This document shows, one piece after another, positions 51,534 to 59,926 of a stretch of 64,000 bases of DNA; position 1 is the first letter of the stretch, and the number at the start of each line of letters is the position of its first letter. The stretch is taken from the NCBI GenBank assembly GCA_965215025.1, contig CBDCCV010000001.1, positions 1,736,001 to 1,800,000 of the forward strand, written 5' to 3'. The notes beneath the pieces were generated by a model. That model did no database searches, was not told where the DNA came from, and saw only the letters and a list, made by a program, of their open reading frames with translations. The position numbers and the translations under genes were made by a program. This DNA is from CBDCCV01 sp965215025 (GTDB lineage Bacteria > Bacteroidota > Rhodothermia > Rhodothermales > Salinibacteraceae).

Positions 51534-52568
51534 ATGCCCCGCGCCGACCGCACGCAGCGTCTGCTCGACCTCCTCAGCACCGGCGCTGAGCCGACGCAGC
51601 ACGAACTCGCCGAGCAGCTTGGCTGCGACGAGCGTACCGTGCGGCGCCACCTCGGCAAGGTGCGGAAAAGCGGCGTGCCGGTGCAGGAAAAGCAAGACGG
51701 CCACCTCAAGCGCTATTTCTTAGCGGAAGAGGAGCGCCACCACGCGCTGCGCACCGTCCGCCTCACCGAGCGGCAGCTCCAGGCCCTCACCGCCGCCATC
51801 GAAGCCGCCCGCGCCGCCCTGCGGCCGACGCCGCTCCTCAGCCCGCTCGAAGCCGCCGCCCAGCTCCTCACCGACGAGTGGCTGGCCCAGGCGTTCACCT
51901 TCGAGCCGGACCTCGAGGCGGCGCGCTGGTCCTTCGAGGACGACCCCACGCACGCCGTCGCCCCGGAGGTTTTTTGGACGCTCCTGGAAGCGATGCGCCA
52001 TCAGCAGCCCGTCCTGGCGGACTACTTCACCGCCTCGCGCCGCGAGCTGACCGAAGGACGCAAGCTCGACCCCTACCTCTTCGCCATCCGGCGCGGCTCG
52101 TGGATGGCAACGTGCTACTGCCACGACTCGCGGCAGGTCAAGGAGTTTGCGCTCAAAGGCTTCCGGCGCGTGGCCCGCTGCGCTGGCGAGCACTTCGTGT
52201 GGAAAAAGAGCTTCGACCGCGCCGCGCACTTTGCCGGGCGCTTCGCCTCGGTGGCGGGCCGCGAGGTGCACACCGTCCGCCTCCTCGTAGATGCCGAGAG
52301 CGCGCCCTACTTCCGCCGCAAGCGCTACCACGCCTCGCAGGAGATCGAAGAAGAGCGTCCGGGCGGCGAGATCGTCGTGCGGATGGCCGCGCGCAGCCTC
52401 GAAGAGGTCTGCTCCTGGGTGCTGAGCTGGCGCGGCGCCGTGCGCGTCCTGGCGCCGGAAGCGCTGGCCGAAGCCGTACGCGAGGCCGCCGAGGCCCTTC
52501 TGCAGGAACACGCCCCGCCCCAGAGCGCCGACGACTCCAGCAACGACCGCAGCGGGGGCATCTCATGA
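51534..52568 (+). CDS. WYL-domain transcriptional regulator of the CRISPR locus
   Basis: This 344-residue protein has an N-terminal winged HTH (1-60: RTQRLLDLLSTG, TQHELAEQLGCDERTVRRHL). A linker follows, then a WYL domain (about 140-225, with LDPYLFAIRRGSWMATCYC and FALKGFRRV), and a WCX-like domain (about 240-330). WYL regulators often control CRISPR-Cas and bind nucleic acid or nucleotide ligands. It is first in the rightward cas gene series. Its stop overlaps the next start (ATGA, 52565-52568). Confidence 0.9.
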   Translation: MPRADRTQRLLDLLSTGAEPTQHELAEQLGCDERTVRRHLGKVRKSGVPVQEKQDGHLKRYFLAEEERHHALRTVRLTERQLQALTAAIEAARAALRPTPLLSPLEAAAQLLTDEWLAQAFTFEPDLEAARWSFEDDPTHAVAPEVFWTLLEAMRHQQPVLADYFTASRRELTEGRKLDPYLFAIRRGSWMATCYCHDSRQVKEFALKGFRRVARCAGEHFVWKKSFDRAAHFAGRFASVAGREVHTVRLLVDAESAPYFRRKRYHASQEIEEERPGGEIVVRMAARSLEEVCSWVLSWRGAVRVLAPEALAEAVREAAEALLQEHAPPQSADDSSNDRSGGIS

Positions 52569-52915
52569 GCAGAAGAGCACGCCTGCATAAGCCCACCGAG
52601 GCCCATCTGAGCACCGAAGCGTGCCGGGGGCGCACCGTGCATCTGCGCTTTGCGCCGGGACACGAAGCGCTGCCGACGGGGCCGCAGTGGCACGAGCCGC
52701 CGCTGCTTCTGCGCCGCCCCGGCGGGGTAGTCGAGGTCGTGGGGCAGGCGGGCAGCCTGGACGGCGCGCTACGCTACGCCCTGAGCTTCGGCGCGGCGGT
52801 CGAAGTCATCGGTCCGCCTGCGCTCCGCCGTCGCGTGGCGGAAGAAATCCGCCGCATGGCCGCGCGCTACGACAGCCCGGAAGGCTTTTTGCGGAGAAAG
52901 AGTGAAGAGCGGTAA
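52565..52915 (+). CDS. Stand-alone WCX-like small protein
   Basis: This 116-residue protein resembles the C-terminal WCX half of WYL proteins: VHLRFAPGHEALP, RRPGGVVEVVGQAG, then LRYALSFGAAVEVIGPPALRRRVAEEIRRM. No HTH or WYL core is present. It is coupled to the full WYL regulator by an ATGA overlap. It could form a mixed oligomer or compete for the same ligand. The cas6 gene follows after 63 bp. Confidence 0.6.
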   Translation: MSRRARLHKPTEAHLSTEACRGRTVHLRFAPGHEALPTGPQWHEPPLLLRRPGGVVEVVGQAGSLDGALRYALSFGAAVEVIGPPALRRRVAEEIRRMAARYDSPEGFLRRKSEER

Positions 52916-52978
52916 GCGCCTTCTGACCGAGCACATCACCGAAGAAATCACCCGCGAAGTTACCGATCCACCTCACCC

Positions 52979-53668
52979 ATGCGTTTGAACCTCCGCCTCA
53001 CGGGCACGACCGAGCCGCTCGGCTTCAACCACCTGCACTTTCTCACCGGGTGCATCCACAAGTGGCTCGGCAAGAACGCGCTCCACGACGGCCTCTCGCT
53101 CTACAGCTTCGGCTGGCTCCAGGGCGCCGTGGCCAAGAACGGCCACCCGGGCTTCCCCGGAGGCCACCTCACCTTCCGGCGCGGCGCCACGTGGCGCATC
53201 AGCTTTTACGACGACGCGGCGGCTAAGCGCCTCCTGGATGGCATCATGCGTGAGCCAGAGGTCTGCGCCGGGATGCGCGTCTTCGAGGCCAGGGAGCAGC
53301 CGACGCCGGCCCTGAGCGGCTGCTACCGCTTCAAGACGGACGGCGGCCCCGTCCTCGCCCGCCGCACCCGCGCCGACGGCTCACGCGAATACCTCCTCGC
53401 TGGCGACGACCAAGCCGACGAAGCCCTGACGCGGGTTTTGCGCCGCAAGCTGGAAGAAGCCGGCTTCACGGGCGAGCACCTGGAGGCCACCGCGCAGTTC
53501 GACCGGATGTACGACGGCGCCCGCCCGAAGCTCATCGAGATCAAAGGCACCAAGCACAAGGGGAGCCTCTGCCCCGTCGTCGTCACCGGCACGCCCGAAG
53601 CTGTGCGCTTCGCCTGGACCGTGGGTGCGGGCGACCTCACCGGCAGCGGCTTCGGCGCCCTGCGGTGA
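52979..53668 (+). CDS. cas6: CRISPR-associated endoribonuclease Cas6
   Basis: This 229-residue protein has two ferredoxin-like folds. The early HKWLG may carry the catalytic His, and the C-terminal Gly-rich loop GAGDLTGSGFGALR is the Cas6 signature. It processes the repeat-spacer transcript in both arrays, leaving the ATTGAAAG handle. In standard loci cas6 is beside cas8/cas7/cas5; here a RAYT gene separates it from cas5. Confidence 0.9.
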   Translation: MRLNLRLTGTTEPLGFNHLHFLTGCIHKWLGKNALHDGLSLYSFGWLQGAVAKNGHPGFPGGHLTFRRGATWRISFYDDAAAKRLLDGIMREPEVCAGMRVFEAREQPTPALSGCYRFKTDGGPVLARRTRADGSREYLLAGDDQADEALTRVLRRKLEEAGFTGEHLEATAQFDRMYDGARPKLIEIKGTKHKGSLCPVVVTGTPEAVRFAWTVGAGDLTGSGFGALR

Positions 53669-53686
53669 AGATGATGAAAGCGCCTC

Positions 53687-53714
53687 GTAGCGTCGTCCGG
53701 CCGGACGACGCTAC
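53687..53714. repeat. 28-bp perfect palindrome P1, between cas6 and the RAYT gene
   Basis: GTAGCGTCGTCCGG is followed at once by its exact reverse complement. It shares GTAGCG...CGCTAC ends with P2-P4. It lies 34 bp before the RAYT start, as REP elements often do near RAYT genes. Confidence 0.85.
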
Positions 53715-53747
53715 CGCCCGGATGACGCACCCCAACAACGAACGTCC

Positions 53748-54359
53748 TTGCCCAACCGCTTCGAGAAATACCGCACGCACCACGCCTCGCGCCGCCTGCG
53801 CGGGTACGAATACACACGGGCTGGGGTCTATTTCGTCACGATCTGCACGCATGGACGCGCCTGCCTCCTTGGCAAGATCATAGATGGAGAGATGCACCTG
53901 AACACCGCTGGGCAGATCGCAGACGAAGAATGGCGCCGCTCCGAAACGCTCCGCGCCGAGGTCACGCTGGACGCCTACGTCGTCATGCCCAACCACGTGC
54001 ACGGCCTCGTCATCATCGCCCCGCCCGGCACGGAGGCCCCGACCGATCCGCACGGGTACGACATTTTCATGGGCGACAACCGCGCCGTAGTAGCGACGCA
54101 GCGCGCTGCGTCGCTACCTGACGATGGCAAACCTGTCAACGTCAAACCAAAATCATTGGGGGCGTTTGTGCGAGCATTCAAATCTGCCGCCACGCGGCGC
54201 ATCAACGCCCTGCGCGGCACGCCGGGGGCGTCGGTGTGGCAGCCGAGCTACCACGACCGCATCGTCCGCAACGCGCGCGAGTGGTGCGCCGTGCGGGCGT
54301 ACATCCGCCAGAACCCGGCGCGGTGGGACGAAGACAGCAATCATCCAGCGAGGCTATGA
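53748..54359 (+). CDS. RAYT: REP-associated tyrosine (Y1/HUH) transposase inside the cas operon
   Basis: This 203-residue protein starts at a TTG (MPNRFEKYRTHHASRRLRG). It has the Y1 transposase fold with H83-V-H85 (PNHVHGLVII) and the catalytic Tyr168 in WQPSYHDRIVRN; both are intact. Residues 115-124 (VATQRAASLP) are encoded by palindrome P2. It is between cas6 and cas5 and on the same strand, and its TGA overlaps the cas5 ATG (ATGA, 54356-54359). It looks active and fixed in place: either a domesticated gene or a very recent precise insertion. RAYTs cleave single-stranded REP DNA. Confidence 0.93.
   Translation: MPNRFEKYRTHHASRRLRGYEYTRAGVYFVTICTHGRACLLGKIIDGEMHLNTAGQIADEEWRRSETLRAEVTLDAYVVMPNHVHGLVIIAPPGTEAPTDPHGYDIFMGDNRAVVATQRAASLPDDGKPVNVKPKSLGAFVRAFKSAATRRINALRGTPGASVWQPSYHDRIVRNAREWCAVRAYIRQNPARWDEDSNHPARL
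54090..54117. repeat. 28-bp perfect palindrome P2, inside the RAYT coding sequence
   Basis: GTAGCGACGCAGCG is followed by its exact reverse complement. It is identical to P4 at 60505-60532. It is translated in frame as part of the RAYT's variable loop. Confidence 0.9.
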
Positions 54360-55141
54360 GCGACATCGACTTCTCATTCTTTCTTGAGCCGCCGGAGCTA
54401 TCCGTTGCTGCTCAACTCACCGTCGAGGCACTGACGCCGCTTTCGATGACGACGGCCCAGCCGGGCACGTACTACCGCAGCCAGCGTGCGCCGACCCTGA
54501 GTATGCTGTACGGTATGCTTGAAAACGCGCTGGGTTGGCACTTCGGGCCGGACGACCGACGCGGTTTGCTCAAAGGGTTGCGAAAGCAGGCAGGGAAAGC
54601 GCTCGGGCGCGGCCATGAGTTGAAGGACACTCCCTGGATTACTGGCGATGAGGACCGCGAGTCTGGCGTCGGCTTCGTTAGCCTCTTGCAGCATCACCTC
54701 AAGTTTGCTACGCGCTTCGAGCCAGCCACGACGCACTTTGACGATCTCTGGTCGAAGCACATCCGCGGAAACAGCACAAACTTTCCAGGGGGCAGCCGAA
54801 ACAACGACTATCGCTTAGAGCGGGTCATCAATCTGGAGAGAAAAGGTGATCTCTCGTTTAGCGACCGCAAAGGCTACGACATCCGGGATTTGGAAGCGTT
54901 GGCCGGAGCAGGGATCGGCGACAAAGTGCACGTGAGTGCCATTCGGTCACGCTTCCCGCAATACTACGTCAGCCCCATACAGCGCGAGTACGTCATCCCG
55001 GATGGGCCGTACCGCTACCGCGTCGAGGCGACGCCGCGTGTGGCGGAGCACATCGAGGCTGCTCTGCACGATCCGGCCGCGCCGTTGTACTTGGGGTCGA
55101 ACGACGGATGGGTAGACGCGACGTGGGAGGTGCTGGCATGA
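54356..55141 (+). CDS. cas5: CRISPR-associated protein Cas5 (Csp/PGING-like)
   Basis: This protein of about 261 residues (ATG at 54356) has the RAMP N-terminus LTVEALTPLSMTTAQPG and PTLSMLYGMLENALGWHFG, as in Cas5p-type proteins of the PGING subtype. The glycine-rich loop region is shorter than in Cas5d/e. It binds the crRNA 5' handle in Cascade. It overlaps both neighbours by ATGA (RAYT stop, cas8 start), so it is tightly coupled. Confidence 0.85.
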   Translation: MSDIDFSFFLEPPELSVAAQLTVEALTPLSMTTAQPGTYYRSQRAPTLSMLYGMLENALGWHFGPDDRRGLLKGLRKQAGKALGRGHELKDTPWITGDEDRESGVGFVSLLQHHLKFATRFEPATTHFDDLWSKHIRGNSTNFPGGSRNNDYRLERVINLERKGDLSFSDRKGYDIRDLEALAGAGIGDKVHVSAIRSRFPQYYVSPIQREYVIPDGPYRYRVEATPRVAEHIEAALHDPAAPLYLGSNDGWVDATWEVLA

Positions 55142-56637
55142 TACAGTTTGATCATCCGTACCCACGCTACGGTCTGGCGGCAACACTGGTGCATCACAAC
55201 ATCGGCAATGAATGGGAGGCCGTCCTGAGCGACGAAAAGCGACTCGCGCGCCTTGCCGCCGACATGATTGATGAGTGCCTGAACGAAGTGCGGATGCACA
55301 CAGAGGACGACCCGGAAGACGAAACCGTGACGGCGCTACGCTTCCGCTACCTTTCAGATGCAGACCTAAAGACCAAAGGGCAGAAGGCGGAAGAGCTGTA
55401 CTACATGGCGCCCCACGTCTCCACAGGCGATTCGGGAACCAATCGCCTCATCGCCGCAGCGCGGAAGTTCAGAGACAAACTGCGCAAAGGGGAAGGACTG
55501 CAGCGCAGCGTTGAGCTAAAACGTTCGTTCTCACCCTTTACCGCGAAGATCAACGCGGGCACGAAATCGCTGAGCAATCCGAAGACGACACAGTTGGAAG
55601 CCGCTTTCACGCTGATCGCCACGCTCACTCGGCGTAAGCCTGCGGCTCAGGTTGACTTCGACAACCAGGTGATCGTGCCGGACCTCGACCTGAAAAACCT
55701 CATGCGGTTCGTTGCGCTCTTCCGGCGTATGCAGGACAGCGAAACAAAGGGCAACCTCGTCCGCGAACTGCGGGAAGGCAGCACCTACTACCGCCCAGCC
55801 GTTTTCAACGGCAACTATCCCAATGCTCCGCGCACGCCCATCTTCGGTCCCATCGGATTGATGGCGGCGATGGGCCGGTGGGCACGGCGAGCCGGTGAAA
55901 TATCATGGGCAAAGGAGGTCTTGGAGAACGTGGCTCGGCGCCCGCTCTATCTCGTCAGCTACAACAAAAGTCTGATGCGGCAGGTGCACCTCGGCGTCCA
56001 TGTGGCCGGCCTCGCGCTGAAGTACGATCTGCCAAAGGTGCTCGACGGCCTGTACCGCTCGCATTTCTACAACAGCGACGACAACAAACCCGGCAGCAAA
56101 ACGCGCGAGCTATTCTACCTGATGGCGGGACGCTTTCTGCAGCAGTACACGCGCCCGGCATTCCGCGACTTTCTCGCCTTCCGCGTGCAGTACGACGCCT
56201 CCTTCTCACCAATCCTGAGAGATTACTTCATGAGTCAACGACAACTCCCCGAAGACCTCGTGCGCTCGGCGCGGGCCTACGGCGCTTACCTGAATCGCGT
56301 GGCCTACTTCGTTGCCAAAGACGAAGTGGAGAACAAAGACACGGGGCGCAACCTGTACGAGGCGAAAACGCGCGTGCTGGCGCAGATGGAAAGCTCGGCC
56401 ATGAGCGCGAAGCGGCCAAGCGCCCTGTTCGCCCGCCTCAACGTCGATGCCGGGCGTATGTCGAACAGCGATGCGCCCGCCGAGGCCGAGCGCTTTATCG
56501 AAGCTGCCATTGCGGGCAAGGAAATCGACTTGGACACCGCGCAGGAGTTGATCCTCGCCTTCATGCGGCTCTGGGACGCAAAGACCGAAGCCGCCGAGCC
56601 GACTTCTGACGCTGAAAAAGCCGCAACAGCTACCTGA
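55138..56637 (+). CDS. cas8: CRISPR-associated large subunit Cas8 (Csp2-like)
   Basis: This 499-residue protein (MIQFDHPYPRYGLAATLVHHNIG) fits the Csp2/Cas8 position and size, with a helical C-terminal third (LVRSARAYGAYLNRVAYFVAKDE) as in type I-B/I-C-like large subunits. It probably recognises the PAM in Cascade. Similarity to PGING Csp2 is judged by pattern only. Its start overlaps the cas5 stop; cas7 follows after 40 bp. Confidence 0.82.
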   Translation: MIQFDHPYPRYGLAATLVHHNIGNEWEAVLSDEKRLARLAADMIDECLNEVRMHTEDDPEDETVTALRFRYLSDADLKTKGQKAEELYYMAPHVSTGDSGTNRLIAAARKFRDKLRKGEGLQRSVELKRSFSPFTAKINAGTKSLSNPKTTQLEAAFTLIATLTRRKPAAQVDFDNQVIVPDLDLKNLMRFVALFRRMQDSETKGNLVRELREGSTYYRPAVFNGNYPNAPRTPIFGPIGLMAAMGRWARRAGEISWAKEVLENVARRPLYLVSYNKSLMRQVHLGVHVAGLALKYDLPKVLDGLYRSHFYNSDDNKPGSKTRELFYLMAGRFLQQYTRPAFRDFLAFRVQYDASFSPILRDYFMSQRQLPEDLVRSARAYGAYLNRVAYFVAKDEVENKDTGRNLYEAKTRVLAQMESSAMSAKRPSALFARLNVDAGRMSNSDAPAEAERFIEAAIAGKEIDLDTAQELILAFMRLWDAKTEAAEPTSDAEKAATAT

Positions 56638-56677
56638 CTGATCGTCACTCCGTCAACCTCAACGCAGCATCAAACCT

Positions 56678-57616
56678 ATGGAAAACGTCAAAGGAATCTC
56701 CGTCACGCTCCTCTCGCCGATGGAAAACCACACGGCCAACGGAGGCGAGAAACTCTTGGGCAACGCAGCGTCTGTCAAACGCCGTCCCGACGGGCGCGTC
56801 TACATCTCCGGCCAGATGCAGCGCCACGCGCTCTTCAGCGCCATCGAGCGTCTCAACTTTGAAAATGAAGGTCGCGGCGACACGTACGTGAGCAACGGGG
56901 ACGGCACCACCAATCAGGTCGAGAAAGACCTACGTGCCGACATGGGCGGATTCATGCACCCCTCGCAGGGCAACTACTCCGGCCGCCGGACGGCTCCGCT
57001 GAGTGCCACCTACGCTGTGGCGAAAGAGCCGAGCGAAGTCGGGCGCGACCTGCTTATTCGCATCAAGCAGAACACCAACAGCGAGTCTGAGCAGAAACAG
57101 GCGTTGGCGACGAACGAGTTCAGCCAGGCGGACGACATGCAGATGAGCTTCTTCCTCGACGTGTCGGCCCTTTCTGTGAGCAAGCGCTTCGTCTACGAAG
57201 ACGAGCGACACATCGAAACGCGCTACGTCAAGCACGCCGACGAGGCCGAGCGCTTGCGCCGCGCCAAGCTCTACTTGGAGGCCACGCGCTTCCTCACGGA
57301 CTACGCTAATCAGGCGCGTAACGCGACGACGGGTGAGCCGCAAAAGGCGCTCATCGTGCTCGATACACGCCTTTCGCGAAAGGCGAGCCGCTACTTCCAG
57401 ATGAACGAAGCCGAGCGGGAGAACCTGATGCGCGAACTCGAAGCGCGCGGCGCCGAGGTCTTCTTCGGCGACGATACGACAGCGGAGGGGATGAGCGTCC
57501 ATGAAGCCTACGAGGCCGCCCGCGATGCCCTCGGCAGCCTCTACGACCCCACGAACGGATCGGAGCCGGTGCCCTTCAAGAGCTTCGAAGAAGCCGTAGG
57601 GGAAGCCGATGCCTGA
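56678..57616 (+). CDS. cas7: CRISPR-associated backbone protein Cas7 (DevR/Csp1-like)
   Basis: This 312-residue protein has the DevR-family N-terminus: ISVTLLSPMENHTANGGEKL and VYISGQMQRHALFSAIER. It forms the crRNA-binding backbone of Cascade. Its stop overlaps the cas3 start (57609) by 8 bp, so translation is coupled. Confidence 0.9.
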   Translation: MENVKGISVTLLSPMENHTANGGEKLLGNAASVKRRPDGRVYISGQMQRHALFSAIERLNFENEGRGDTYVSNGDGTTNQVEKDLRADMGGFMHPSQGNYSGRRTAPLSATYAVAKEPSEVGRDLLIRIKQNTNSESEQKQALATNEFSQADDMQMSFFLDVSALSVSKRFVYEDERHIETRYVKHADEAERLRRAKLYLEATRFLTDYANQARNATTGEPQKALIVLDTRLSRKASRYFQMNEAERENLMRELEARGAEVFFGDDTTAEGMSVHEAYEAARDALGSLYDPTNGSEPVPFKSFEEAVGEADA

Positions 57617-59849
57617 GATCCTCGCCAAGTCTGGCGGCAAAAAACCGATCACGCTGGAAGCCCATACGGTGCACGTCGTCGAGGAAGCGGAGGCGCTGCT
57701 AAACGCTCAGCCGTTCGTCGAGGAGAAGTATGCACAACGCACGGGCGAAAGCCTGCGCGATCTGCTGCTGCAAGCCGCCGAGGTGCACGATTGGGGCAAG
57801 CAGCATCCGACGTGGCAGAAGGCGTGTCGGCGCGACCGCGAAGTGTTTCTCAAAACGGGCAGAACAGGCAGCCACCTGATGAGGGCAGGGTTGCGCCATG
57901 AGTTCGATTCGTTGCGGCGCGCCGAGGCGCAGGGCGCGGCGTTGACGTTGCCTCAGCGTGCGGCTATTGCGGCACATCACGGAAAGCTAAGCTTCCGTCA
58001 TGAGCACCGCTGGCTCGGTGACGACGATGGAGCCTTCGGGCCGCTTTGGAATGCGTTCGTCAACACGGCCTATCAGTGGGAAGACCCATTTAGCCAGTCA
58101 CCGGATCGACTGCGAGCAGCGCTCGATGAACGGTACCGCATCGCCGGCGTGCGCTCGTTGCTGCAACTGGCTGACACGCGCGCCAGCCGCAGAGAGGCCG
58201 GCGGTTGGCTGCCCGACATCGAGGCGTTCAGCTACACGTTTCCGTACAGCAGCCCGCGCGGCGTGCAGGAAGCCGTCAAGCGCCATTGGGACCAGCCCGA
58301 GATGATCCTGCGCGCACCGACGGGAAGCGGCAAGACGGATGCCGCCCTGCTGTGGGCAAAGCACCAAATAGACAATGGACGCGCGGACCGGCTCGTGCTG
58401 GCGATGCCGACGCGGTTCACCTCGAATGCGCTCTCAGTAGACGTGGATAAGAACGTCAGCGATACCGGCCTCTACCACTCCAGCGCATGGCACGCGCGTT
58501 TTCACGGCGCGGTAGAGGCAGGAGCGATATCGAAGGACGACGCACGCGAGGTGCACCGGATGGCGCGTCTGCTCATGGCGCCCGTGACCGTCTGTACGAT
58601 TGACCACCTTTGCATGGCGCTCACGGGCACCCGCGAGGATCATCACGGCATCTTCTTCAATCTCGCCAATGCCTGCGTCGTGATAGATGAGGCCGACTTC
58701 TACGACGCCTTTGTGCAGGCTAACATCTTAATGCTGCTCAAAATGCTACGGCATTTCGACGTGCCGGTACTCATCATGAGCGCAACCGTGCCAGCTTCGG
58801 CTAAGACGCTTTATGGCATCGATCATCTCGCGGAAGACCGCACTGATGCAGACAAGGTGCGCTGCTTTATCCACGATGCCGGCGCAGCCGAGAAGCCCCC
58901 TGACATAGAAGCCACGCTAACATCCGCGCTGGACAGCGAGAAGCTCGCAATCATCGTCTACGCCAACACGGTCTCGCGCGCGCTCGACTACTACGACTGG
59001 TTCTGCGATCACGGCGTAGAGCCGATTCTGTATCACTCTCGCTTTGTGGAAGGGGATAAGAAAGAGATCGAAGAACGGCTCATCGCCGCATTAGGGAGAG
59101 AGGCGTGGGCAGAAAGGCGCGCGGGAGGCGTCGCCATCCTCACGCAGATCGGCGAGATGAGCCTCAACATCAGCGCGCCACTCATGGTTGGCGATCTGTG
59201 CCCGTACGACCGCTTGGCGCAACGCGCAGGACGGCTTAGCCGGTTCGAAGGCATGGAGCCAGGCACGCTTCACCTCGTCACGCCGATGAAGAACGGCACT
59301 CTCTACCCGGCTCCGTACGGTGAGTATCTGCTCGATGAGAAGCGCTGGAAAGTAGGACGGCCTCTCGCTGAAACTCAAAACACCATGCGCTTCGGCCCCT
59401 ACTCGGCGCGGGACTTCGTCGAGGCCGTCAACGCGCTGTATCCCAGGACGGAGCCGCCGAGCGAGCGCACAGAGCGCAACCGACGCCATCTCGAGGAGCA
59501 CATGCGCGACAACTGGCTGATTGTACCCAAAGATGAAAGGGATGAAGACGCCGACGAGACCGAGCGCTGGCGCAGCCGCGACATTCCCCCGCAACGCACC
59601 GTGCTTACGCAACGGTGCGAACGGTTCGAAAGCTATGCGCAGTACCATGCGTTTGAATTAGAATGCGGGGTAGACTGCCCCGTCTGGCAGATCGAACTGG
59701 GTAGGAAGCTGGGCCGCGTGGGAGAACTCCCCATTCAAATCGCTGACGATGATGAGATTGTGATGCCGTACTCCCCGAACTATTCGCGCCACGAAGGTCT
59801 CATTCTGGACCGTGATCGCGAGCGCTCGACGCGCGACTGCATGATTTGA
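57609..59849 (+). CDS. cas3: CRISPR-associated nuclease-helicase Cas3
   Basis: This 746-residue protein begins with an HD nuclease domain (H19, H60-D61 in AAEVHDWGKQH, then IAAHHGKL). An SF2 helicase core follows: Walker A APTGSGKT with Lys242, DEAD box in VVIDEADFYD, motif III MSATVP, motif VI QRAGRLSR. It unwinds and degrades target DNA after Cascade binding. All key residues are present. It is followed by palindrome P3. Confidence 0.95.
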   Translation: MPEILAKSGGKKPITLEAHTVHVVEEAEALLNAQPFVEEKYAQRTGESLRDLLLQAAEVHDWGKQHPTWQKACRRDREVFLKTGRTGSHLMRAGLRHEFDSLRRAEAQGAALTLPQRAAIAAHHGKLSFRHEHRWLGDDDGAFGPLWNAFVNTAYQWEDPFSQSPDRLRAALDERYRIAGVRSLLQLADTRASRREAGGWLPDIEAFSYTFPYSSPRGVQEAVKRHWDQPEMILRAPTGSGKTDAALLWAKHQIDNGRADRLVLAMPTRFTSNALSVDVDKNVSDTGLYHSSAWHARFHGAVEAGAISKDDAREVHRMARLLMAPVTVCTIDHLCMALTGTREDHHGIFFNLANACVVIDEADFYDAFVQANILMLLKMLRHFDVPVLIMSATVPASAKTLYGIDHLAEDRTDADKVRCFIHDAGAAEKPPDIEATLTSALDSEKLAIIVYANTVSRALDYYDWFCDHGVEPILYHSRFVEGDKKEIEERLIAALGREAWAERRAGGVAILTQIGEMSLNISAPLMVGDLCPYDRLAQRAGRLSRFEGMEPGTLHLVTPMKNGTLYPAPYGEYLLDEKRWKVGRPLAETQNTMRFGPYSARDFVEAVNALYPRTEPPSERTERNRRHLEEHMRDNWLIVPKDERDEDADETERWRSRDIPPQRTVLTQRCERFESYAQYHAFELECGVDCPVWQIELGRKLGRVGELPIQIADDDEIVMPYSPNYSRHEGLILDRDRERSTRDCMI

Positions 59850-59864
59850 AGCGTAAACCATCCC

Positions 59865-59892
59865 GTAGCGCCGAACGGCCGTTCGGCGCTAC
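59865..59892. repeat. 28-bp perfect palindrome P3, between cas3 and cas4
   Basis: GTAGCGCCGAACGG is followed by its exact reverse complement. It has the family ends GTAGCG/CGCTAC. It lies 15 bp past the cas3 stop and 34 bp before the cas4 ATG. Confidence 0.88.
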
Positions 59893-59926
59893 ATCATCGT
59901 TTCGCCGCAGCAAAACCGTCTTTGCC

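Noticed and set aside
51304..51723. Plus-strand frame overlapping the WYL start
   Set aside because: It overlaps the well-supported WYL gene in another frame and lacks any domain.
59846..59926. Longer Cas4 from a TTG at 59846
   Set aside because: It would translate the P3 palindrome; the ATG at 59927 gives a normal Cas4 N-terminus.
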